Origin: Apodospora peruviana
Taxonomy: Eukaryota; Ascomycota; Sordariomycetes; Sordariales; Lasiosphaeriaceae
Assembly (NCBI GenBank): GCA_033439685.1
Contig: JAUEDM010000002.1
Span: 62,001 to 126,000 of the forward strand
Length of the DNA: 64,000 bases
Direction: 5' to 3'
Part shown: positions 23,621 through 33,229 of the stretch, one piece after another
Position numbering within the stretch: position 1 is the stretch's first letter
Layout of the letters: every line of letters starts with the position of its first letter
Notes under the pieces: model-generated
What the model saw: only the letters and a program-made list of their open reading frames with translations
The model's database searches: none
What the model was told of the DNA's origin: nothing
Translations under genes and position numbers: made by a program

Positions 23621-25701
23621 AAACTAGACCGAAGATATGAAATATGGGGTCAACAAGGAAAGAGATAGAGAGATAAGAGATAGGATAGCTGTGAAACTCC
23701 TTAGCTCCGTCCGGTCTGCCCAGGGCATCCGTTTGATGTCAATCTTATAGGTCACGTCTACTTTGTCCCTCTTCACCGTCCCGGGGAGGATGCGCGTCCC
23801 GGGTATTGGAGCAGGTACTCGGTGCAGGTGAGGCGAAGGCAAGAGAAAACACTGGAAAAATCAATACGTGACATGAAAGGACTAAATTACGCATATAGCC
23901 CAGATAGGTAGGTAGCTACCGTAGGTACTAGCAGTAGATATCTTGGGTAGGAGTCTGAACCAAAGAAACTAATGTCCCATTTTCGCTTATCCATAAGTGG
24001 TGAGACAAGTAACAACTGGAGACTGGGATGGTCTGCGCCACCCACTGGCCTTGCGCCCTATCACGGTTGGCTGTTGTCCTCTCGGTTCGAACAATAAGCC
24101 ATGCAGCGCTAGCGCAAGGGTATTCCTCCGGCAAGTGTTACGGGCTGCCCCGTTCGCAGCAGCGGCTTATACCCCGACCTTTTCACTGGCAAGCTGATAC
24201 CTTTACCTAGGTACATGTGTGCTGTATGGAATACACGTTTTACCTTGCTTGGCTGTTATCTTCTCCTCCCCGCCCCCCCACATGTCCGCCCTCCTGGCCT
24301 CCTCCCGTCCGACAATGATACGCGGGTCCAAACCCGAAGCGATGGTGGCTTGAGTACATGTCGGTGGCTGTTTGGCATTGACCACACAACGCCTGCATCG
24401 AGATCGACTTTGAGCCGAGGCATTTCGGTCTTGCTCTACCCCGATGCGGGTAGTACGTGCACATTGAGGAGAACAAAAGTATAGATTGAGGTGAAAGAGG
24501 TGCTAACTCCCTGGTAAGGTACCCTACACAATACGCCATGTTTCCCTACTCCCTGAATTCCGTAGGAAACTCTCCGCGAACATGTATGAACAGTGCGTAT
24601 TCTAAACCACAGGGGATGATGTGGAGTAAAGTTGCAACGTGTATGCAGATTGAAAGATTCACGATGGAAGACTGCACTCCGTCAGTGCTTGCACGGATTC
24701 GGGATAGATTAACCCGTACCTGGTACAGAAAACTGGGGGTTGGGATTGATGACCGCCGGTACGACACATACGATTGATACCAGACAGTAGGTTACCGCTT
24801 CCGGTGCGGTGTCAGCAAAACGTGCTCCGCACCCTTAGGTACCTACTCATTGCCGAGATCGAATCGGATCGGATGGGAGACGCCACGACGGGATTTCCAC
24901 TGTCGAGAAAGCATTCTAGTCTGTCAGATGTAGCAATGATGAGCGACGATCAGCAGCCAGCCCTAAAGGAAGCAAATACGACTACAACCATCCGTGGAAT
25001 GGTGAATGTATTGCAACGCGCGCGCCGACAACTCGGGAACAGACTGGACACAAGGCGAGAATAGATTAGCACCACTGTACTCAGGTCCCCGCACGCAATG
25101 TGACGACAACAAAAAAGCTTAGCTAAATGCTTAACCGATGGGGCACAGCAACTCATCGGTCCACGGGTGAACGAGTTCAGGCGAGACAAGCACGGCAGGA
25201 GGGCTGGGCTTGCAGAATACAAATTGAAAAGTCGCCGACCCGTGCTACCGTGGTCATGCGGTGTAAGACCCTGACCGCTCTCTGGGAAAGGGTAACACTA
25301 CTTACAAATCTTTAATTACCAAACGCAGGTAAGTTTGCGGACTGTGCCTCCTCGTTCAATGGTCTTTTCCACAAAATCCCATGCTTGCTGTTAATTGTCG
25401 TATTTGGACGCATAGCATACCATCTTGAGGCTCTTGGTAAATTAAGTGTAAAATATTCTGATTACTATCGTTCAGTTATCCAGTGTCTCATGCGGCACCG
25501 GATCCAAGCCCTGCCCTTTTCAGCCAATATCAGGTAATTACATACGACCGACTGGCACCCGTCTCACATCAGCCCTTCCAACCCGTGTCTCAGACATACT
25601 ATTCCCCCACAAACGTTTCTTTCTCCTGCACAACAAATCTTGGCTCAGAAGCCTACAACCGTCCCATCACCATCTAAATAACTACCTGGTAAAGTTAGGA
25701 A
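23621..25701. other. Intergenic region without a recognised gene
   Basis: Upstream of the regulator and downstream of the acetyltransferase. Contains TAGGTA/GGTACC-type words near 23905, 24205 and 24836. Short reading frames only; no domain seen. Confidence 0.5.
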
Positions 25702-27093
25702 TCACATCTCTGCCGTCGTCAGTGTCAGTGTGACGGCAAGTTCCGCCTCCAAAACCTCTTTTACACATTTCAGCAGCTCTTTGGGGGTTTCCGACGAATA
25801 ATAAGCAGAATTGTAGTCAACCGAAAGCTGAAGCTGACCGCCAAACGTCCAGACATAAAGTAGCATCTGGCGCGTCATCATGCACACCCCGAACCGGAAC
25901 GACCTGACACAACATTTCCCTTCTCCGACCCGACGGCTGAAGAAATTGTCAATCACACCCAGACTGCTAAGGGTAATGCCATGTGGCGGTGGTCCTCCTG
26001 CCGGCGGACGCGAACCAGTATTTATCAGACCCTGCGATGCGCGTCTGTAGATCTCGCGCAGGGATTTGTTGTAATCGCTCGTGTGCCACGTCCTGAAGTA
26101 GCGCGTCAGATCCTCAGTATTGGTGGTGAAGTTTTCGGCACGCCGAACCGTCGGTGTGATGCTCGACACGTAGGCCTGGCACGCGTGTTGTGGGGTGTCG
26201 TACGGAGGCTGGAGGTGCGGCCGCATGTTGACCGCCATGATGGTCGAGTAATCCTCGGCGGCGTCGTTTCCGGCCCCGCGCATCCGGAAGATGGCGGCGC
26301 CGAGGGCGGCATACACTGCGGCCGAGACGCTGATCTTGCGGTCTCTGCACGCTTCCACCAGCGCGGCTGTGCTCTCGGAAGTAAAGACTGCTGACTCGTA
26401 GGCCGGTTGGCCGGGAGGCGTTGTCGTGTTACCCGCGTACGGGATGCCGATGGAGGATCGGGCTTTCTGCGCGAACCTTGTCGTGACTTCTTGCGTCATG
26501 GCGTTTATCTCCGCCGTTGGAGTCAGCGGTGCGCCAGCTGCATCCTCCATGGGAGGTGATGGGAGGTGGGTCCGATCCGAGTCTGCGGCGGCCGGCACTC
26601 GGGACTCGGTTTGTTCTGACGCAAGGGCGAGTAGACGATCTAACAATAGGCAACATCCTATGGCATCGACTCGCCAGTGCGAGGTCAGGAGCAGCACCTC
26701 CGACTTTGCGGGCAGGTAGTAGAGCTGTGGGAGTGCGTTGAGCGGATAGTCGGCGATTATCTCGTCAGCCTGCTTGTCTGGGTCCACGACGAAGGTCTGC
26801 TCCGTCCAGATGGCGAGGGATTCTTTGGTGGCGATGCGATACTCGGCCTTGTAGCCGTCCACGGTAACGGCGAGACCGGGAAACTCGATTCGGAGGGCCT
26901 GCCAGGCATGGCGCAAAGTCGTGGCGATATCATGTTGATTGGCCGAGAAGTCGACAGTGCAGATGGCATAGAGGCCCCAGTGCTCATGTCCGGTGTGCTT
27001 GAATATCTGGGACATGAATCGATATGTTTTCTCCAGTCCACCCAGCTCCCTCCGCCAGATTCCGGGAGCAGTCTCTGTCCAAGAGTAAGCCAT
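25702..27093 (-). CDS. Condensation-fold O-acetyltransferase (Tri3-like)
   Basis: Single-exon 463-residue enzyme of the CoA-dependent acyltransferase/condensation superfamily, most reminiscent of fungal trichothecene 15-O-acetyltransferase-type proteins (recognition from memory). The catalytic HxxxD motif is present as HWRVDAIG about one third into the protein. The second half has a conserved-looking segment (STIMAVNMRPHL) and SSLGVIDNFF near the position of the structural DFGWG-type motif, which is not exact. No signal or membrane segment. It probably acetylates a hydroxyl of the cluster product in the cytosol. It is divergent from the FAD oxidase at 27761, and the shared promoter contains an AAACTCCG pair. 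A related BAHD-like activity is possible; the acyl donor cannot be read. Confidence 0.82.
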   Translation of the reverse strand: MAYSWTETAPGIWRRELGGLEKTYRFMSQIFKHTGHEHWGLYAICTVDFSANQHDIATTLRHAWQALRIEFPGLAVTVDGYKAEYRIATKESLAIWTEQTFVVDPDKQADEIIADYPLNALPQLYYLPAKSEVLLLTSHWRVDAIGCCLLLDRLLALASEQTESRVPAAADSDRTHLPSPPMEDAAGAPLTPTAEINAMTQEVTTRFAQKARSSIGIPYAGNTTTPPGQPAYESAVFTSESTAALVEACRDRKISVSAAVYAALGAAIFRMRGAGNDAAEDYSTIMAVNMRPHLQPPYDTPQHACQAYVSSITPTVRRAENFTTNTEDLTRYFRTWHTSDYNKSLREIYRRASQGLINTGSRPPAGGPPPHGITLSSLGVIDNFFSRRVGEGKCCVRSFRFGVCMMTRQMLLYVWTFGGQLQLSVDYNSAYYSSETPKELLKCVKEVLEAELAVTLTLTTAEM

Positions 27094-27397
27094 GATGTTT
27101 GTTTACCTTGGGTCGGTTGTCAGGGCGGCGTGCGAGTGTGAGAGGCTGTCGAATGTCGAGTAAGCAAAAGGTATCATTGATGCCTTCCTTGGACCAAGAC
27201 CAGATCGGACACCGATGCATCCACCGTGACAGTCGCGGCACAAATATCAGAAAGGCTGACGCCCTATGCACCCGAGTTCACATAGATGCAGGGCCGTCGA
27301 CACATTGGGTATGGGTTGCATGCAGGTGTGCGGCAGTGCCCCTATCCAGCACTCTGGGTGGTCAATGGGGGTCTACTACAAGGAAACAGGGGGGTTC

Positions 27398-27418
27398 TAA
27401 CTCCGTGATAAAACTCCG
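27398..27418. promoter_or_regulatory. AAACTCCG element in the acetyltransferase-oxidase divergent promoter
   Basis: TAACTCCG (27398-27405) and AAACTCCG (27411-27418), direct repeats 13 nt apart, about 310 bp upstream of the acetyltransferase start and about 350 bp upstream of the FAD oxidase start. Confidence 0.5.
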
Positions 27419-27760
27419 AGTGCGGCCGCTTCCAGCCCCGGTTCCCAATACCCCCCGTACACGGTCCCTGTGTGCCAGGTCTTACAGAATTTCAGGAGTC
27501 ATCCCCCTTGTGAATATTGAAAGAAGGGAACTTTCAGAACTGCGCCTCGCAGTTACTGCAACGAATCACCAGACTCGGGAACCTTGACGGCCCAGAACAA
27601 GTTCTAGAATTAGAATCAATAAAAGTTCCAATGCGGAATGGCGTCACTCAGTCGCCGATCTATATGTTCGCGTTGCTCGCTCTCGACGCGTAACCATGTT
27701 TTCTAAGTCATTGGCAGTGTCTTGTTCTCTCATCATCACCAATAGCCAAAAGACAGCACA

Positions 27761-29411
27761 ATGATCTTCAATCGAGTCTCGTTGCTTGCACTCCAGGCTG
27801 CTGCCGCAGCAGCCTGGCCCCATTCCTCCAACTTGACCGGAACCTTCGCGTCTGGGCTTTCTCCAGGCGCGAGCGTCTACCTCCCAAGTGACCCCGAGTA
27901 TGAGACCCAGATTACGCAGCGGTGGTCGACCTGGGATGAACCCACCTATGTCGTCGCCATCAAGCCGGCTACGGTTGCGGATATCCAGTTCATTGTAAGC
28001 CACACACTGCCAGTGATTCTTCCAACTTCATTACTAACGACCGTCAGGTAAAAACTGCAAACCGCCTCAACATCCCCTACCTCGCAACTGGCGGTGCCCA
28101 CGCAGCCGAGATTGGGCTCGCCACCGTCAAAAACGCCGTCAACATTGACCTGGGCAACCTGAAGGGAGTCACGCTGGACACCACCACGAACAAGGTGACC
28201 GTGGGACCAGGCAATGTCTTCTCGGATCTCTACGACCCCCTGTACAACGCGGGAAGAGAAGTCCAGACCGGCAACGCCGCCTGCGTCAACATCATCGGTG
28301 CGACAGTTGGCGCGGGTGTTGGTCCCATGCAGGGCATGCACGGGCTGGTCATTGACGCGCTCCAGTCCGTGACTCTCGTCACGGCCGCCGGCAACGTCGT
28401 GACCGCATCAGACACCGTGAACAAGGACCTCTTCTGGGCCGTCCGCGGCGCCGGTGCCAACTTCGGCATCATCGTGTCTGCCACGTATGGAGTCCACCCC
28501 GCGACCAACGGCGGCCAGCTCATCAACGGCGACTTCCTGTTCAACCCGGCCACAAACGGTTCCCTCTGGGAGGTCCTGCACTCGTGGGACTCGGAGGACG
28601 TCTACTCGCCCAAGATGGCCATGACCCTCGGTGTTTCCTTCAACCACAGCAATGGCCAGGTACGCCCATCCCCTCTCCCCCGTCCTTACAGAAACTAACA
28701 CTGCATTTAGCCCCTTTTGACCGGCAACATCGGCTTCTTCGGCACAGACGCCGAGTTCAAACCCTTCCTCGACAAGCTCGTCGCCCTGAACCCAGTCTTC
28801 TACCGCACCATCACTGTGCCATGGAACGGGTGGTCCACGGTAGCGGGCTTCGGCAACGCCATCCGCGCCTGCGACCGCGGCGACTGGACCAACCATTACT
28901 CCGTGGGAGTGAAACAGACCGACGTGGCAACATTCACCTCCTTCTTCAACGACATCACGCAATTCACCGCAGCTCGGCCGTGGTACAACCCCGAGATTGC
29001 CTTTCAGCGGTATAACTCCAAGGTCACAATGGCCGTCCCCAAAGCAAAGCAGGGTGTTTATCCGTGGCGCGATATTCGTATGCTCGTGTATGATGTTCCC
29101 CCCTTTTCCCAATGTCTGGTGATGATGATGATGATGCTGACTAGGGAAAAAAAAAAAAAAACAGTGCCCTGACAAGCAGCTACGACGGCCCCGCCCACGA
29201 CGCCGAGGTCCAGAACTTCATGAAGCCGTGGCGGACCAAGTTTCAGGCTGCCAGCGGGTTCAGCGTGCCGCATGTGTATAACAACTATGGCTATGGCGAC
29301 GAGGGTGCCGTCGCGTGGTGGAGCGCCGCGAACCTGCCCAAGCTGATTACGCTCAAGAAGCTGTGGGATCCGCTGAACAAGTTTGGCGCGGCGAATCCCA
29401 TCCCCATTTAA
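27761..29411 (+). CDS. Secreted berberine-bridge-type FAD-linked oxidase
   Basis: Oxidase of the PCMH/BBE-like family, here about 489 residues. Exons 27761-27994, 28048-28659, 28711-29087 and 29165-29411 join in frame. An N-terminal signal peptide (MIFNRVSLLALQAAAAAAWP) suggests entry into the secretory pathway. The FAD domain shows PYLATGGAHAAEIG, with the His expected for 8-alpha flavin attachment, and a Cys followed by IIGATVGAGVGPMQGMHGL at the position of the 6-S-cysteinyl bond, so bicovalent FAD is likely. The C-terminal BBE domain includes NNYGYGDEGAVAWW and ends KKLWDPLNKFGAANPI. It may oxidise or cyclise the product late in the pathway in the ER, a vacuole or outside the cell. Intron 3 is unusual (poly-A before the acceptor). 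Confidence 0.9.
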
Positions 29412-30271
29412 GGGGTGTGATTTCCTGTTCTGGGTTCGGGTGGTTTGTAGGTAGCTTATCTTCACTTCTTTGCAGGATGATGTCCAATGTTCGTCATCTC
29501 TGCTTGCAACATATTCATAATACATACAAAATTGGCTTGTTGTGCACAACATGAGGTACCTGTCCTACACACTAATATGATAACGTGAAGTGCAGTCTTG
29601 TCTCAAGTAACTTCACCCTTTGCCTAATATAGCTTCCATGCCGCTTCCATTCTGCCGGGATTCACCCAACCCAGCCGCCGCCATACGAAAGGTCGGGTCG
29701 GGTTGGGACACTGACATCCTGCCCGGATCTTGCAGGCCGCCAGAATGGCCCCCCACGTACCTGATCCCCAGTAGACATGGTGCAAAAACCCGGTTTTCCA
29801 ATTCCCGGCATTGTGTTACGGTAGATCAGCCCAACCACATTTTCGGGCTCGGGTTTATATCAGATGCCGGCTACGTGGAGGCTGTCATAGGTAAGTCTCA
29901 GAAGCCAAAACCACTCCATCATTCCATCGTATCGGTTGTCCTGGCGCTGTGCCTGGTATCATAGTATATGCATGTATGGGTCGTTTCGGGCTCTATACGT
30001 GTCCCTGGTGCAAGCACACAAGCATACAGCCGGGACCTTCGGATGAACGCTCACTCTAATGTGGTCTGCCAGCCGGCCCGATTACATGTATCCATACTAA
30101 GTCTAGAGGCACGTGCTGCATGATCTATACTATCGGCAATGGGCCTAGACATGGTGGGTTTGCACAATGTCTACTTGAACGAATTGACTCAGCCAGGTAC
30201 AGATTACTTTCACAAACCTACCCTGCTTCCTTCCACACCATCTCATAGTTGCCACAACCACGGCGGCAACC
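29412..30271. other. Intergenic region without a recognised gene
   Basis: Between the convergent 3' ends of the FAD oxidase and the SDR gene; probable shared terminator space. No supported reading frame. Confidence 0.5.
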
Positions 30272-31524
30272 TCATATCCCACCAACCGCAGCCAAAGACT
30301 CAACAGTATCACCAACACATTCCCTCAAAGAAGACCGAAAGGTAATCCCCAGCACCTCAACCGCCTTGGCATTATCGAACCCGTAGACATTAGGCGGCGT
30401 ATCGTCCACCAGCTGCTCAGCAGCCGGCAGCCTCGACCGCAGCTCAGGATGCGTGGCAATGACCGCTTCAGCGATTTTCTTGTTAGACATGTGTCCCGCC
30501 GCCACGAGGAACCGGTTGCCCCCAGCCTGCGGCACCTCGAGCGCGCGGACGTGGGCAAGCGCTACGTCGCGGACGTCCACCCAGAGATGGATGCCCGTCG
30601 GCGGCAGTTTGTCACTAAACTTGCCTTGAACCATGTCCCGGATGCGCTGGTTGGACGTGTTGACTTTGTCCAAGGATGCGATGTGCTGACGCAGTGGGCC
30701 AAATACGAGTGGTGGGTTGATTGAGACCAGGTCAAAACTGGGCTTTTCACTGTCGATGAAGGCCCATGCTGCTTTTTCTGCCAAAGTCTGTTCAAGAGTG
30801 TTAGTATGACATGTCATAGTGTCATCACGGGTGAGATTGCAGAGTGAAGTAACTGACCTTACTAGCGCTGTACGTGAAGCGCGGGTTTTGGACCGCCTCG
30901 TCCCTGGTGACTGGGTTCCAGGATGTGCCGTCATAAACGGCCACCTGTGGGTTGAACATGGCTATGAACGACGAAGTCAGGACAACCCGTTTCACTGACG
31001 GCGCGCTCTGCTTCACGGCCTTGAGAACTGCAGTTGTTCCCTTGATGGCAGGATCGAGCATCTCTTTTACTGGATCCGAAAAGGTCTGGGTGAAAGGCGC
31101 TGCCGTGTGGATGACACCGTCGAATGGTCGGTTGGATGATTGCAGGGCCTGATAATCACACATTTTAGTCAATATCTATGTGAACATGATAGAGTTCAGA
31201 GAAAGTACTTACCAGAGTCAAGCTATTCACATTGGTAATGTCCTCCACGACAACATACTGCAATCTATCCTGGGACAGTTTCGGGTACCGCTCGAGGATC
31301 TTGTTTCCCGACTGCGCTGACCGAACGGTCGTGACTACATCATATCTGCTGTCAGGTTAGCCTCCATGATTGGTTGATGACAGCCAGTTTACTTACCCTT
31401 TCTCGATAAGAATATCAAGGATCCGAGATGCGATGAAGCCGCTGCCTCCTGCGACGACGTTAGCGGGCTCGGAGGGAACCAAGGACACAGAAAATGGCTT
31501 ACCTGTCAAGAGAACTTTCACCAT
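30272..31524 (-). CDS. NAD(P)-dependent SDR (dihydroflavonol/ketone-reductase-like)
   Basis: Extended short-chain dehydrogenase/reductase. A very short first exon (31524-31503) encodes MVKVLLTG and the next begins GSGFIASRILDILIEKG, together forming the TGGSGFIA-type nucleotide-binding loop. Later exons give VIHTAAPF, RVVLTSSFIAMF, the catalytic YSASK (Tyr and Lys), INPPLVFGP and LPPTGIHLWVDVRDVALAHV. The stop is TGA at 30272-30274. Typical substrates of relatives are carbonyls of polyketides, methylglyoxal or dihydroflavonols. In context it may reduce a ketone of the scaffold. It is divergent from the MDR gene at 32189 with one AAACTCCG site between them. A 63-codon reading frame directly upstream overlaps its start codon. 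Confidence 0.87.
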
Positions 31525-31709
31525 GGCTCTATCCACTCCTTGGCCTTGGGCAACTTGCTAGTCCGACGTGTGGGGATCTTGGCAGACAGGCGAGCAACAA
31601 CGTCTCGCTGGATTGCTCCAGCGCAGGACTCCACGAACTCTGATAGAGCCTCTCCCGTGGTCACCCAGTCCTGAGCGGTAATACCACCAAGGATGTCGAA
31701 GCTGAACAT
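31518..31709 (-). CDS. 63-codon reading frame overlapping the SDR start (possible uORF)
   Basis: From an ATG at 31709 it encodes 63 residues (starting MFSFDILGGITAQDW, ending AKEWIEPW). Its stop is the TGA inside ATGGTGA, where ATG is the SDR start. The frame stays open about 70 codons further upstream, so it could also be the 3' end of a decayed gene. No family recognised. If transcribed with the SDR, it would be a start-overlapping uORF that limits SDR translation (inference). Confidence 0.3.
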   Translation of the reverse strand: MFSFDILGGITAQDWVTTGEALSEFVESCAGAIQRDVVARLSAKIPTRRTSKLPKAKEWIEPW

Positions 31710-31952
31710 ATAGAGGATCTCTGCGGAGTGAGTGCAATAAAATTGCTCTGGAATTGTGAGATTAGTGGTATTACTGAATTCGGGCTGCTCAGACTTGCAA
31801 TTCAGGCAAAGAAGTGCATTAATTATCCTTCCATAAGGCCGGTAACAAAACTGTTTCTCAGGCTTTGGTCGTGCTTGGGGCAAATAATGCCTAATAATTG
31901 TATGTATGGGCAAGTCGGGTCATCTGAAGGTCAGGTACTCGGCGTTTCTCCA

Positions 31953-31960
31953 CGGAGTTT
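31953..31960. promoter_or_regulatory. AAACTCCG element in the SDR-reductase divergent promoter
   Basis: Exact 8-mer on the minus strand, about 430 bp upstream of the SDR start and 230 bp upstream of the MDR start at 32189. Confidence 0.5.
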
Positions 31961-32188
31961 TGTGTGTATGTACATTCCGCTCCACCTCCTGTTTTGGGTC
32001 ACGCACATGAGAGCGCTGGTATCATGACAGATGCTTGTGCAAAACGTCCGTTCCAACAAACTGCTGACCAGACGATATCATCTCAAATTTATACCAATTC
32101 TTCAAACATTGGAGTCAACAAATCAGCCCCCCCTGAACAGACCCAGACCCATCTTTGATCGCAACCACTCCACCCCCCGACAGACACA

Positions 32189-33229
32189 ATGGCAGAAACG
32201 AACAAAGCCCTCATCTTCAAAAACATCCCAAACGGCCTCCCAATCATCGGAAAAGACCTGACCGTCGAACCGGTCCCGTATGGCCCATGCCCAGCAGGCG
32301 GCGTCCTCCTCCAGTCACTCTACGCGAGCATCGATCCCTACCAGCGAAGCCGCATGCGATCCCCGAGCGTCAAGTCATATTCACCACCGTTCACTCTGGG
32401 AGACCCCATAAACGGGCGAGGCATCGCCAAAGTCCTAAAGTCTGACACTCCTCAGTTCAAACAAGGCGACCTCATAATCGGCCTGCTTCCAATCCAACAA
32501 CATGTCGCCTACGAAGCCAGCAAACTTGCCTTCCTCCAACCCCTACAAAACCCCCTCGGCATTTCCGATATCCGCGTCTTCCTCGGCGCACTCGGCATCC
32601 CAGGCGTAACAGCCTACGCGGGGCTCTACGAGATCGGCAAGCCACAGAAGGACGAAACAATCTTCATCTCCGCTGCGAGCGGCGCCGTTGGGCAGATGGT
32701 AGGCCAGCTCGCGAAGCTCGAAGGTCTGCGGACCATCGGGAGCGTCGGATCAGACGAGAAACTCGAGTTCATCACCAAAACACTTGGTTTCGACGCAGGG
32801 TTCAACTACAAGACGGAGAAACCGGCCGACGCACTTACGCGATTAGCTCCGGAAGGTCTGGATATCTATTATGATAATGTAGGCGGCGAGCACCTCGACG
32901 CTGCGCTGGGGCACATGAAGAATTTTGGGCGGGTGGTCATGTGCGGCACTATTGCCGAGTATAACTCCGCGGGGCCGGGGGATCGTTATCCGCTGCGCAA
33001 CTATAGTCTGATTTTTTCCAAGAGGTTGGCTGTACGGGGATTCATTTGTTCTGATAAGGGAATCATGGATAAATATGGGAGGGAGCATCAGGAGAAAGTG
33101 CAGAGGTGGATCAAGGAGGGGAAGATTGTGACTACCACGTGGGAGGTTGAGGGGATTGAGAATAGTGGTGAGGCGTTTCTTGCACTGTTTTCGGGGAGGA
33201 ATTTCGGGAAGGTGGTGTTGAAGTATTGA
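32189..33229 (+). CDS. MDR NADPH-dependent alkenal/ene reductase-like protein
   Basis: Intronless 346-residue enzyme of the leukotriene-B4-12-hydroxydehydrogenase / prostaglandin reductase / curcumin reductase branch of the MDR superfamily. Signature segments: SIDPYQRSRM (substrate loop), GIPGVTAYAGLYEIGKP, the NADPH-binding ISAASGAVGQMVGQLAK, DIYYDNVGGEHLDAAL, GRVVMCGTIAEYN and a C-terminal FSGRNFGKVVLKY. No zinc ligands, as expected. It reduces alpha,beta-unsaturated carbonyls with NADPH in the cytosol. Length is normal for the family. It is the last gene with an AAACTCCG-containing promoter, so it marks the likely right edge of the cluster. Confidence 0.9.
   Translation: MAETNKALIFKNIPNGLPIIGKDLTVEPVPYGPCPAGGVLLQSLYASIDPYQRSRMRSPSVKSYSPPFTLGDPINGRGIAKVLKSDTPQFKQGDLIIGLLPIQQHVAYEASKLAFLQPLQNPLGISDIRVFLGALGIPGVTAYAGLYEIGKPQKDETIFISAASGAVGQMVGQLAKLEGLRTIGSVGSDEKLEFITKTLGFDAGFNYKTEKPADALTRLAPEGLDIYYDNVGGEHLDAALGHMKNFGRVVMCGTIAEYNSAGPGDRYPLRNYSLIFSKRLAVRGFICSDKGIMDKYGREHQEKVQRWIKEGKIVTTTWEVEGIENSGEAFLALFSGRNFGKVVLKY

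Noticed and set aside
24069..24110. GGTTCGA-like sequence suggesting a tRNA T-loop
   Set aside because: Flanking bases do not pair into a T-stem and no other tRNA arms are present.
28408..29175. 255-codon minus-strand frame
   Set aside because: Antisense of the BBE-type oxidase, crosses an intron of it, and shows no family features.
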